Positions 1-9,384 of a stretch of DNA of 30,659 bases are shown piece after piece; the stretch's first letter is position 1; each line of letters starts with the position of its first letter. Below the pieces are notes generated by a model. The model was not told the DNA's origin. It searched no databases and saw only the letters and a program-made list of their open reading frames with translations. A program made the position numbers and the translations under genes. Source of the stretch: Conidiobolus incongruus B7586 (Eukaryota; Entomophthoromycota; Entomophthoromycetes; Entomophthorales; Conidiobolaceae); contig JNEM01014336.1 of NCBI GenBank assembly GCA_000697335.1, positions 1 through 30,659 on the forward strand. The letters are read 5' to 3'.

Positions 1-815
1 TATATATATTAAAGTTTAAACTCAAATTAATAAATAAAAATATAAAATAGATACTTTATAATTTAACTAAAGCTTAAAAAAAAGCTAGAGTAGTTATTAC
101 TAAACAAAACTTACTAAAATATTATTAGAAGCTTAAACTTTTACAATGAATAATTATAATTGATGAATCTTAAATCTTTATACATAATCCTTTATTAAAA
201 CATAAATCAAAATGCTAGATTAAGCTAAATTAACCCCCTTTATAAATCCCTTTAAATAAACATTTTGTTAATAAGTAAATATTAATTATTGTATTAAATT
301 ATAATAATATATACTATTCTTATTTTAATTTTTAAAAGAAAATTAATTAATAATAAATTTTATATTATTTTTTTAAATAAAAATATTTTTAATTGGTGTT
401 CTTAATATAATTTAAGAAAACTTATTATTTTGCATAATAATTATAAAATTTATAAAAATAAAGCTATAAAAAACTTTCTAATTAAAAATAACTGGAAAAA
501 ACTACTATATCTAGTATACTCTTTAAATTATAACTTTTGTAATTATAACTGCTTTAAATAATTAAAAAACTAGCTTATAAAAAAGAAAATTTCTGTAAAA
601 AAATTTAATTGGTTTGTGAAATATTAAATTTCAGTTTTTAATAAAAAGAACTATTTTTTAAGTATTAGATCTTTATTAAAAGTATAGCAAAAAATTATTA
701 ATAATAAAAGAAACTATTAAATTTATATTATATATTAATTTTTATATATTATATATTAAAATATTTATTTATTTTGAATTGCAAAAAATTCCCATTATTA
801 AAAATACAGAGTAAT
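1..815 (+). repeat. AT-rich dispersed repeat, copy 1 (left end cut by window)
   Basis: This stretch aligns by eye, nearly gap-free, with 12283-13097 and more weakly with the right part of 25492-26720. Homology stops just after the shared AAAAATACA segment at about 815. Copy 1 begins well inside the element, so its left portion lies outside the window. It keeps more C and G than copy 2, so it is the least decayed of the three. Near its right end, AATTGCAAAAAATTCCCATT (777-796) is roughly the inverse of the left end of copy 2, which suggests terminal inverted repeats. No coding frame of useful length is visible. Element class is not established. Confidence 0.75.
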
Positions 816-1283
816 AATAGTTAAAACAGATAAAATCAAATCTTATTATGATAAGAAATAACCTAATTTTAAGCTAAGACTAAACTAGCTTAAACTTTAT
901 TTTATTATTAATAAAAGAAATTACCTTAATATTTATATTTTAAATTTATCTCAAAAAATAAAAATTCATCTTATATTCTATATTAGTATATTAAAACCAT
1001 ACCATAATTTATGATTATACCTTAATAACTAAAGATATAAATATTATAAACTATCTTTTTAAGATAACTAAAAAGATTATCCTTTTTTTGTCTATAAAAT
1101 CCTTAGCTATAAATATTATTATAACCAAAATCTATATCTTATCCAATAGAAAAAATACCTAAAAATGAAGTTACTTAAGAATATTATAATTGTGTTAAGA
1201 AAACTAATGCTTATTATAAATATGTTAAGAAACATTTAAAGATTAGAGTATCTTTTAATAAAGATTCTTTAATTTAAGAGGAG
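816..1283. other. AT-rich stretch between repeat copy 1 and the LTR-like sequence
   Basis: About 470 bp of A/T-dominated sequence with no open frame or recognisable motif apart from a short purine run (1276-1283, AAGAGGAG) directly before the LTR-like TGTTA. It may be eroded internal sequence of an LTR retroelement, but I can read no pol-like residues in it. Confidence 0.3.
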
Positions 1284-1519
1284 TGTTATAGATTAGATTG
1301 CTTTATTATCATTATGACATATTAATCATATTTGCTTATTTTAACTTATTTTTTTATCTACTTGATCTTATCTTGTATTATTTTATCTTTAAACCCTTAC
1401 CAACTTTTATATATAAAAAAGGATCCATTATCAAATAAACAAGAACTTTTCTTACATTGTTTATATTAAAACAGCTCATATATATTAACCTTATTATATC
1501 TATTAAATTATTATTTTCA
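1284..1519 (+). mobile_element. Fossil LTR, probably Ty1/Copia-like
   Basis: A purine tract (1276-1283) is followed directly by TGTTATAGATTAG, the usual arrangement of a polypurine tract and the 5' edge of a 3' LTR. About 125 bp inside lies a TATA-like run (about 1409-1420), followed by AATAAAC (about 1434) as a possible polyadenylation signal. A plausible right edge is TTTTCA at 1519, giving a 236-bp TG...CA unit. No second LTR and no intact internal genes are seen in the window, so this is an old, broken remnant. The family call rests only on edge motifs and length and is tentative. Confidence 0.35.
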
Positions 1520-1577
1520 GATAAAATAGTAATAATCATCTTGATAAATAATTATTATAGTAAAAGTATATAGTAGT

Positions 1578-1922
1578 GTAAACTATTGCAAGGCTTCTGG
1601 AAAGTAGTCTTGTGATAAAGATCACTTGAATTTGATGAAACAGGCTAAAGACAACTAAAAAATACTTTAGAGGGGTTTTATTCAAATATCAAGATGTAGG
1701 GCTTGGCCCTGATTGAAGTGATCATCCAGCAAATGTCTGTCCAGTGACTAATTTATAGTGTGGTTGATCCTTTGACAATGTGTTGAAACACTAACTTCTG
1801 TTATAGTCTGGAATTTTCCTTTGTGCAAGGACTGTTCCAGATATTTGCAAGTGGATTATATCCGGAATCTTGGCGGGTGGTTAAAGTTGAAAGTAGAGTG
1901 GACCTTCAGACCCGCGACACCA
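1578..1922 (+). ncRNA. Candidate structured non-coding RNA, family unknown
   Basis: A roughly 345-bp island of much higher GC than its surroundings, with no long open frame on either strand but many complementary segments. TCTGGAA (1807-1813) pairs with TTCCAGA (1835-1841) around an inner CCTT/AAGG stem (1818-1821 with 1827-1830). AGGGC (1698-1702) pairs with GCCCT (1706-1710). GTGT (1780-1783) pairs with ACAC (1788-1791). GCGGGT (1873-1878) pairs with ACCCGC (1910-1915). GATCACTT (1620-1627) pairs at long range with AAGTGATC (1716-1723). I compared it from memory with U1-U6, U3, 5S, SRP RNA, RNase P and MRP and found no convincing signature motif. Strand and ends are guesses. It could instead be a non-coding part of an unrecognised mobile element. 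Confidence 0.4.
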
Positions 1923-2905
1923 TCATTTGAAATTACAAATAAATTGATGTTATAGAATAAAATTTCATTAATAGAATTTAATAAAATATATAATACAATA
2001 AAAAATTTTTAATATCAACCCCAAAACTTAATAAAAATTGTGTTATTAAAAATATGGGTGAGTTATTGTTTTAATGATTGACCTTGAAATTATCAGGATT
2101 AAATATTGATCAAATTTAAGTTAAACGATTTTATATATTATCATTTAATCCCAAATATAAATAATCGAGTTTGATACATTATTAATCAAATAACTGGTAT
2201 ATATAAAAGGTTTTATATTTGGGTATTACAGATATTTTCATTCATTTAACAAAAATTTACTAGTATGAATTAAAATCATGAATGGTCTACGACAAAAAAT
2301 ATAAATAATTTTCATTCATTGATAGATTGATGTTAAATCAATATGGTATATGGGTATTTTCCGATTGTGATAGTTTCTAATGACTTTGATTAATCAATAT
2401 TATTAATATTTTATTAAAATAAATTTTGATCTATATTATATTAAAAAAAGATATATATTTTTAAATCATACTAAGATATAAATAAACTTTTATATATAAT
2501 TCCGAGGATTTTTGACTTTAATTGTAATATTGGAGTAAAATATTTTAATATTCTTATATAAATAATGATTATTGATATTAAAACATATATAATATGAATT
2601 CCATAACACATTGACTTTAAATTGGTTTTAATGATCTTGTCATACAGATCAATTTATATTATTGAAAATTTGAAATCAACTTTAACTGTTATTTGAAAAT
2701 AATTTTGAAATTTTTAACTAGAAGTTACTAATATTGTACTGATTTGTTGTCGAATCAGATCTTATAAATTATATTTAATTAATGGGTATATGCAGATTAG
2801 TAACTAGGGCAATAAAATAAATGGATTTGATTGTTAGATTTTAATAACTAAAGATTTTTAATATTTTTTTTGTTACCACTATATACACTAATTAAAGATA
2901 GTAAT
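1923..2905. other. Gene-free AT-rich intergenic DNA
   Basis: No coding exon, RNA gene or repeat was recognised. Scattered short GC patches exist but none forms a frame or stem I can support. Confidence 0.5.
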
Positions 2906-2909
2906 TATT

Positions 2910-2985
2910 GACTATATTGCCAAGTGGTAAGACGTCTTTATTATAAACTGTAGATCCGAGGTTCAATTCAGCGCGCGAACATTAG
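2910..2985 (+). other. Degenerate tRNA-like sequence (pol III A-box and B-box-like)
   Basis: TTGCCAAGTGGTAAG (about 2917-2931) resembles the D-arm/A-box consensus of tRNA genes. GAGGTTCAATTC (about 2958-2969) resembles the T-arm/B-box, at roughly tRNA spacing. CTGTAGA between them could be read as an anticodon loop, but no paired anticodon stem flanks it. The T stem is mismatched and no matching acceptor stem closes the cloverleaf. It is therefore more likely a tRNA relic or tRNA-derived SINE head than a working tRNA. Confidence 0.3.
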
Positions 2986-3387
2986 ATGTTGTTATAGGAC
3001 GATGACTATTTCAGAATTGTTAGTAGTTTATAACATTATTAGATTTTTTTTATTTTAGAATTTTACAAGTTTTATTATATGCTGAGTTTGAATTAAGCAG
3101 TTTTATTTTTTAATAACTTTATATCATATTTTTACACTTGTTTACCTTTTTATGAAATTTTTAATTATTGATCCGATATTCCCAATCCCTAAATGTATTA
3201 ATCAAAATTTGAATTTCTCATTGAATTAAATAATAAAATAACGTGACTTTAATTATCAAATTAATTTGGATGATTTAAATGAATTAAAAATCTGCGTCAT
3301 TCTCATTTATTCTCATTTTTTATTTTCAAAATATTTTAAAAAATTTTAACCACACTTAAATTTTAGAATAAAACAACATTGAATTAA
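2986..3387. other. Upstream region of the carboxypeptidase gene
   Basis: Mostly A/T. A TGCGTCAT octamer at about 3293-3300, resembling bZIP (CRE/AP-1-like) sites, lies roughly 90 bp upstream of the ATG at 3388. No clear TATA box was seen. Function is inferred from position only. Confidence 0.3.
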
Positions 3388-4781
3388 ATGCAATTAGTTT
3401 CATTAACTCAAGCACTTAGCTTATTCGTCATAGCCAATGGAGACCCCAACCTCAGGCAACAGTTCTTTCAAACTTTTCATAATTTAGTAGACCCTAGTAA
3501 TTATCACAATAGTTCTAACTATCACAAATTACTCAAGTGTGAGTATTCTAACTCCAGCCAATTGGACAGCCTTAAGAGTTATGACATTTGGAGGGAAGAC
3601 CCTTTGGAGAAACGGTTCGTTGTTCGTGTAAAAGATTCTTTAGAGTATTCTCAATTACAAAAACTTTTCAAATGTGTCACTTTAGTTGAAGATATTGATA
3701 CCCATTTTAATTTAACCTCTCAACTCCAATCCCCAGACGAAATCGAGACTTACCACTTCGAATCTTTAGCTAATGACTTTTACGACAAGAACAAATTTTT
3801 CAAAAAGTATCACAGCTATAATACGTATCTACAGTTGTTAAGGCATTGGTCCAAGAAGTATCCGAAATATGTAGAGTTTGATTCAAGTATTGGTAAGAGT
3901 GTCGAAGGTAGGGATTTGGTAGCTTTTAGGGTAAGTAATTTTAGATTGAGAAATTTGAAACAACAGATATGGTAAATTATTTAATTATTATTGATTTTAG
4001 TAGTAATAATAATAATTTTAGGTTTAATTCTGGTCAGCATGCCAGGGAATGGGTAGGACCAGCTAGTCAATTCTTCATTATTAACAGTTTATTGACATTA
4101 GCCGAAAAAGACGACAATATCGCCACACTATTGACCAGTTTCGAATTCGTATTTACCCCTTTCAGTAATCCCGACGGTTACGAGTACGCGAGGACGAAGG
4201 ATCGTTTGTGGCGCAAAAATCGTAGACACAATTACGATGGTTCGTATGGTGTGGATTTGAATAGAAATTGGGACGATCATTGGAATGTGATAGGTGGTAG
4301 TAAAGAACCTTCCGATGAGACTTACGTAGGGCTAGGACCGTTTTCAGAGCCTGAAACTAAGGCTTTGTCAGAGTATATTTTGAGTAAAAGTGATTTCATC
4401 GCTGGGATTGATTTCCACTCCTACGGTCAGTTGATTTTGAGGAATTGGGGTTGGACTATGAAGGAGGCTTTGTACGATGATCAACATCTCGAATTATCCA
4501 AAGCCATTGAATTAGGTTTCAAGGGCAAGGGATACAAATTTGTCAGCATGCACTCAGCAGGACTCTATCCAGCAGGTGGCGCACTTGACGATTGGATGGC
4601 AAGTAAAGGTAAAATGGTTAGTTTTACTATTGAATTGTGCCCCGATGACGATAAGATCGGATTCCTATTGCCTGAAAAGCAGTTGTTGAAATGTAGTAAA
4701 GCAGCTTGGAATGGAGTGTTGGGATTCTGCAAGTATCTTTTGGAGCATTGGGTCCCTCCTAATCCAACTGTTGATGGATAA
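3388..4781 (+). CDS. M14 metallocarboxypeptidase, carboxypeptidase B-like specificity (two exons)
   Basis: Zinc exopeptidase of the M14 (carboxypeptidase A/B) family that removes C-terminal residues. Model: exons 3388-3971 and 4022-4781 around a 50-nt intron (3972-4021, GTAAAT...TTTTAG). Splicing rebuilds a split Trp codon and gives QQIWFNSGQHAREW, the expected family strand. Product 447 residues: an N-terminal hydrophobic stretch that may be a weak signal peptide, a propeptide-like region to about residue 120, then the catalytic domain. Visible residues: zinc ligands H201, E204 and H327; substrate-binding R259, N275, R276; Y329 and Y377; catalytic E399 in FTIELCP. The pocket position equivalent to residue 255 of the bovine enzyme is Asp384 in YPAGGALDDW, as in carboxypeptidase B, so basic C-terminal residues are the inferred substrate. 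Probably secreted or vacuolar. It lies tail to tail with the next gene. Confidence 0.93.
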
Positions 4782-5152
4782 GTTTACCAATATTTTGTTA
4801 ATTCATCCAATTTATTTATCAAATATTTTTAGTTTTATTAAACTATTTTATTTTTTTTATTTCATTCGACCAATATTTATCAGTTATATTATTTCATTTT
4901 TTTAAATTTTATATTTGAATTCAGTTCGAACAAAATTATCTAATAAAATTGAATATTATTCAGATTTTATTAAATGATTCAGTTTTTTTCAATTAAAATG
5001 GTTATATTTAAATTTAATTTATAAATGTTGTTAAGTGAATAATAAAAAATAACAAAATTTTCTATAATAATCGAAAGTATCAACCCAAATTAAATTATTT
5101 TATTATTGATACAATTATCTAATATCTATATATCTTTTAATACGCCATTAAA
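4782..5152. other. Convergent 3' intergenic region
   Basis: About 370 bp of A/T-rich DNA between the stop codons of the carboxypeptidase (+) and the PPR-like gene (-). It should hold both polyadenylation regions. AATAAA-like hexamers occur, but none stands out in such AT-rich sequence. Confidence 0.5.
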
Positions 5153-5908
5153 TTAACAAGCTTTCAACATTTTTAAACTCAATCTAAACTCCTTTTTCAA
5201 TTTTGGATCCTGAATACCTTCAAGTACTTCAATCATCAACTCTTTCACTTCGTACTTAATACTCAACAAATAATCATTCATTCTGTTCAATAGTCTCAAT
5301 ACAAGTTCAGGATTATGAGTATTTAACCAACATAATTTCACAAGAGTGGAGTATACTTCAGTTGTAGCGATATTCAATTCCTGTTGGGGTCCCTGACGCC
5401 TAAGTTGCTCCACGAAATTAAAACTCAACTGGAAGTGACCCAACTGGTGGAAGCGTTCGAGAATTGCTACGAGGATTCTGGGATGGGGTTTGAAGTCAGT
5501 GGCTTTGACTAGTTCGATACATACAGCTTGCAAATCTTGAACATTTTCGCATAAGTTCAGTCGGATGATTTCTTTTTGGATTTGCTCTTCTACTCCGCCA
5601 AGGGGTTTGAATGATTTGGGAAAGTTTGTCATATGAGATTTGGCTTTCACACTGCGTTTGTACAATTTGTGTGGAAGGTTGGTTTGGGTGTGGTGATGCA
5701 GAAAGGATGGCATCGGTTGGTACAAAGTTTGGTAGATTTGGGGTTGAGTTTGAGCTAATTCTTGGAAGAGTTTATGAAAAACAGGGTTATTGACTTCTAG
5801 GGAATATTTTAGGTCACTGGAAATGGTAGAGTAATTTAGTTTTAAAGTATTTGTATGGAGTAATTTTTGTTTGTGCTTGATTAATTTTATAGTGTTTCGA
5901 GTGATCAT
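5153..5908 (-). CDS. Probable mitochondrial PPR-like helical protein, function unknown
   Basis: Single-exon gene of 251 residues. The first in-frame ATG is at 5908; the frame is open slightly further upstream but has no earlier ATG. The N-terminus (MITRNTIKLIKHKQKLLHTN) is rich in Lys, Arg, Thr and Asn and lacks acidic residues, as in a mitochondrial presequence. About residue 110 onward is a series of amphipathic helices. Segments such as VYSTLVKLCWLNTHNPELVL resemble degenerate pentatricopeptide repeats. Fungal proteins of this kind, for example the Mtf2 group, act in mitochondrial RNA processing or translation, so a similar role is possible but not shown. It is transcribed divergently from the SPF45-like gene, with 246 bp between the two start codons. 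Confidence 0.75.
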   Translation of the reverse strand: MITRNTIKLIKHKQKLLHTNTLKLNYSTISSDLKYSLEVNNPVFHKLFQELAQTQPQIYQTLYQPMPSFLHHHTQTNLPHKLYKRSVKAKSHMTNFPKSFKPLGGVEEQIQKEIIRLNLCENVQDLQAVCIELVKATDFKPHPRILVAILERFHQLGHFQLSFNFVEQLRRQGPQQELNIATTEVYSTLVKLCWLNTHNPELVLRLLNRMNDYLLSIKYEVKELMIEVLEGIQDPKLKKEFRLSLKMLKAC

Positions 5909-6154
5909 TATTATTGATATTTGTTTGTAATTTTTCAAATGTTAACAGAAAACACAATAGACATTGCTTTATTATTTTAATGAAATTTATTTACTTTTAT
6001 GGGATTGATAAATTCCACCAAACTCAAATTAATTTATCAAAACAACTTCATTATATCACTTTTGAATAATTAAACAGGCAATACTTTTTAATCAATTCCA
6101 AAAATTATTAACTGTCATCAATTACATTATAATAGCTATTAGAATAATAACACA
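5909..6154. promoter_or_regulatory. Shared divergent promoter region
   Basis: The 246 bp between two head-to-head start codons must contain promoters for both the PPR-like gene (-) and the SPF45-like gene (+). It is A/T-rich, and I see no strong TATAAATAG element of the kind found upstream of 8842 and 29198. Co-regulation is only a possibility. Confidence 0.5.
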
Positions 6155-7995
6155 ATGTCATTATACGGTGATTTAAAACCTCCCACATCGAGTAATAAGC
6201 AACCCAACCCCAATTTAAATAAAGATAAGGAAGATAGAGATAGTTCAAGTAAGGTTTAATAATAATTTGAAATTATTTCAGAATTTTTAATATGAATGTA
6301 TTTCTAAATTGAAATTATTATTTTATTTAATTTAATTTTATATAATATATTATTAATTACGATTTTTAGATTGGTCCAAATTATTAACAGATAAAAATGA
6401 AAGCGAAATAAATTTAATTTCAAAACCAAATTCAGATAATCAACCTATAACTAAAGAAGAACCACCTAAAACTACACATTCTTTAACAACCAAAAAAAAT
6501 AACGAAACTAATCAAAATTCCAATCAGACAACTAATTTAAACAAAGTCCCACCCAGAGCAACTATCATACCACCAGGGTTTGCTCCAACTATTATCAAAA
6601 GACCTAAGCCAATAGCTAAACCTAGAATGATACCAGGAGCTGTACCCATTGTTAGCAACACGTTACCCAGTTTGCCCAAGCCAGAGTTACAGGTTTAGTA
6701 CCCATTTTCAGTTTCTATCAAATATTAAGATAGATTTAGAATTGTTGTGATTAACCATTACCTCTCATTGCGTTATTTAGCCTCCTCAGCCTCTCCTACC
6801 AACTGCTGCTGCTCCTCCTCCTGTACAAAATTCCCAAGCTGCCAATGTACCTCGCATTCGAGAATACGATCCCAATAGACCCAATATTTACAGTATTATC
6901 AAGGAGAAGAAGATGAAAGAGAAGCGCAAGAAATGGAAGGAGAAGCAATATGCTTTGAGAAGGGCTCAGCGCGCTCGTTCTAGCAGTTATAGTAGGAGTC
7001 CCTCCTCAAGTGAAGACAACTATCGTTGGAGTCGTGGGCGTAGTCGCAGCAGAAGCAGAAGTTACAGTCGAGAGAGATATCAAAGTTACAGTCGCAGTAG
7101 AAGCAGAAGTAGAAGTCACGACTCTTACTCCCGTCCATCGTTTGCTCACAATGATCCTTCATCAAGACATGATCTATCTCCTACTCAGCTTAGCCAAGCT
7201 GAAAGATCCAGAAGCAACAGCTCAAGACCTGTATCTGATCGTAGGGAAGAAAGTCCTGAAGGTATGCCTTTCAATGATAGCAGCTCTATCCCCTCTGATG
7301 ATATGGCAGGTAATCACATCCTCCCAAAGATATATTACCTAGTGTATAATAATCTGTAATATAGATGCACCATACCAATCAGCTCCACCTCCTCCCCCTG
7401 CCGCAAATATTGATTTGGATCTAACCGGTGAGGAGGCTTATTTGAGAAGAGCCCAAATGAGTGGAATTGTCGTTCCTCCAGCAGCTGTTAAAAAGTAAAT
7501 TAATCAAATAACTTAATTCGGAAATTGAACTATGAATTAACACCACTAATTTAGTATTGATCTTTTCGATTCTAATATTATCGTATTGACCAATATGGTA
7601 GCTTCATAAGATCTCTATAAAGCAACAAAAATATTAACTTTTATTAATAAAGGTTGGTCCCGGTGAGGTAGATGATCTTTTACAAGAGGAAACCGCGCAA
7701 GAATGCTCCAAATTTGGCAAAGTGATAAAGTGTCTAGTATACGAGGTAAAATAATGATCGTCTTTTACAATCCTAATCAGCTCTAACTGGTTTTAAGGTT
7801 CCCAACGGTAAGTTACCACCCCACGAATCCGTGCGCATCTATGTTGAGTTTGAGCATGCACAATCCGCGCAAAGAGCTATAGCGGAATTAAATGGAAGGT
7901 TCTTCGGCGGCCGTAAAGTGAAAGTCCAATTTTTCGACCCTGAAAGATTCCGAAAATTTGATTTTTTCCCCACACCTGAAGAACTAGAAAACTAA
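6155..7995 (+). CDS. SPF45/RBM17-like splicing factor with RS domain and C-terminal UHM, seven exons
   Basis: Nuclear pre-mRNA splicing factor; the SPF45 UHM binds ULM peptides of U2AF65, SF1 and SF3B1. Model: exons 6155-6248, 6370-6692, 6781-7309, 7365-7494, 7555-7597, 7653-7745 and 7798-7995. These sum to 1410 nt, a 469-residue product with no internal stop. Family marks: the N-terminal MSLYGDL, a Trp-Ser-Lys segment like the human N-terminal region, EYDPNRPNIY, then GEEAYLRRAQMSG and the UHM (about residues 360-462) with NMVGPGEVDDLLQEE, ECSKFGKV and the ligand loop RFF (438-440) before GGR. A 43-nt exon (7555-7597) supplies the first UHM strand. Residues about 205-258 form an Arg-Ser repeat domain, and 80-160 is Pro-rich. 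I find no G-patch, which human SPF45 carries before its UHM. Introns are 52-121 nt. Confidence 0.9.
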
Positions 7996-8560
7996 ACAAC
8001 TGCATTTACCAAAACTCTAAATTGATTAAACTTTTTAATAAATTAAATGAAATATAAAATATATTAAAAATCATTCGATTTTATATAATATTAATCACCA
8101 ATTAAATTTTATTGAGATAATTTATAAACACCGTCAAGTTACACCTAGACTAATTATATTATTACCTTTTTGATCTCTCCGTTTCCTTATTACATATTTT
8201 TTTAATTTTTTAGTGATAAGTGTTTAATCAATGATACTATTAAATAAAATTATTGATATATTGATTATAATGATATAATACTAATTTTCTTTAGTAAATA
8301 CTTTTTACATTAAATAAATGCTTGAGAACCAGTCAATGATAAGTTTTAAGGTTTAGAAAATGTAAGAATAATTGGAGGAAAATGAAGTAATTGGATCGAA
8401 TTTAGTAATATAAATAAAGTTAATTTCATACATATAGAAGAAAAGGAATAATTCAACTAAATAGGATTAGCATAAATGGACTCACTACATTATGAATTTA
8501 CACTAAATAATAATAATAGTGACAGAGCCATATTAATTAATTTCACGTTCACCCCACAAA
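7996..8560. other. Intergenic region downstream of the SPF45-like gene
   Basis: A/T-rich DNA with several AATAAA-like signals just after the stop at 7995 and no coding frame. Nothing else was recognised before the promoter of the next gene. Confidence 0.5.
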
Positions 8561-8567
8561 TTGCCAT

Positions 8568-8658
8568 CTCCTGACCACGCTCCTGAATCAAACTACTATT
8601 GGCCGAATTCATTCCAACCTAATTAGGTCGAACTATGCCCAATTTGGTCAATCAGGAG
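8568..8658 (+). promoter_or_regulatory. Promoter-proximal cluster: CCAAT boxes, dyads and a palindrome
   Basis: A GC-richer patch upstream of the TATA box at 8676. It holds two direct CTCCTGA copies (8568-8574, 8580-8586) with the inverse TCAGGAG at 8652-8658. It also holds an inverted CCAAT (ATTGG, 8598-8602), a direct CCAAT (8639-8643) and the perfect 10-bp palindrome CCTAATTAGG (8618-8627). CCAAT boxes are known binding sites of the Hap/NF-Y complex. The other elements may bind dimeric regulators, by inference. Confidence 0.45.
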
Positions 8659-8675
8659 AAATTTGTTGAAAAAGG

Positions 8676-8684
8676 TATAAATAG
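8676..8684 (+). promoter_or_regulatory. TATA box
   Basis: TATAAATAG, a full consensus TATA box, lies 166 bp upstream of the ATG at 8842. Transcription would start about 30 bp downstream, giving a 5' leader of roughly 130 nt. The same nonamer precedes the small secreted protein gene at 29198. Confidence 0.6.
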
Positions 8685-8841
8685 AAGTTGAGTGCTGGAA
8701 TGAAATTTTTTGATTAATTTTGTTAAAAAGGGTCTTTATATCTATATAGTTTATATTTGTATTTTCCAGTTTCTTTTGTTTACTCCTTATATATTGTTAT
8801 TAATCCGTTGAGTTTTTGTTGTTTATTTTATTTGCATTATT

Positions 8842-9384
8842 ATGTCTTTAGCTAACCTCAATGCCACTCCTTTTAACTTTAACCTTCATGATCCTGTTAA
8901 ACCATCACAGCAACACTTAAATAAAGAGGATATTGAAATAGAATCCGAGTCTACACCTACACAATCTCCTGTACACAGTCAGCTACCTTCTTCGTCCTCA
9001 ACATCCTCATTCACACTACTCGAACTCAATGAAAAAACTGACACTCAACACCTTCTTCACTGTCTACAACTTGAAAGTGCTTTCCTTACAGAACAGAATC
9101 AGAGTCTCTCGAAAGAACTTATGGGTGCCAAGATGACAATAGCCGCGCTAAAGTCTATTATCCAACAGAAAGAAGATGAACTCTCAACCTTAAAACGATT
9201 CAATCTCGCTATGGCTTCTCCACCACCCGAATCTGCCGCTTTACTTAGTCCTTCACTTGAACCCACTACCGATGAGCATCTTGGTATTGAAGTAGTTCCC
9301 TCAAAGCCCAAATCAAAGTTAGAAAGCAAGAACAAGATTAAGACGAAAAAGAGCTCCTGGCTCAAAGCCCTGATGAGTGGATAA
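8842..9384 (+). CDS. Coiled-coil protein of unknown function
   Basis: Single-exon frame of 180 residues; I do not recognise a family. The N-terminal 60 residues are Ser/Thr/Pro-rich and look disordered. Residues about 65-122 are predicted by eye to form a coiled coil, with heptad-spaced Leu/Ile and many Glu, Gln and Lys. A Pro/Ser linker follows, then a strongly basic Lys-rich tail (about 154-172) ending in an amphipathic SSWLKALMSG. No signal peptide or membrane segment is seen, and there is no basic region directly before the coiled coil, so it is not a bZIP factor. The strong TATA box and compact upstream element cluster suggest regulated, possibly high expression. Codon composition is clearly richer in GC than the flanks, which supports it being real. 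Confidence 0.7.
   Translation: MSLANLNATPFNFNLHDPVKPSQQHLNKEDIEIESESTPTQSPVHSQLPSSSSTSSFTLLELNEKTDTQHLLHCLQLESAFLTEQNQSLSKELMGAKMTIAALKSIIQQKEDELSTLKRFNLAMASPPPESAALLSPSLEPTTDEHLGIEVVPSKPKSKLESKNKIKTKKSSWLKALMSG

Noticed and set aside
1760-1772. GGTTGATCCT, matching the 5' end of 18S rRNA
   Set aside because: Only ten bases match, with nothing ribosomal before or after. Taken as coincidence.
3931-4037. Alternative carboxypeptidase intron using GTAAGT at 3931
   Set aside because: It has the best donor consensus, but joining it in frame deletes the strand QQIWFNSGQ that precedes HAREW, or runs into a stop. The 3972-4021 intron restores a split Trp codon and the family motif.
4711-4905. 64-codon frame over the carboxypeptidase 3' end
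   Set aside because: Out of frame with the enzyme and extends into A/T-rich 3' sequence coding only Phe/Ile/Tyr/Ser runs.
5911-5938. Ten-residue upstream extension of the PPR-like protein
   Set aside because: It would need a TTG start. The ATG at 5908 gives a good mitochondrial-type N-terminus.
6980-7342. Frames on both strands inside the RS-repeat exon
   Set aside because: They are shadows created by the repetitive AGY/CGN codons of the Arg-Ser domain. The forward main frame alone fits SPF45.
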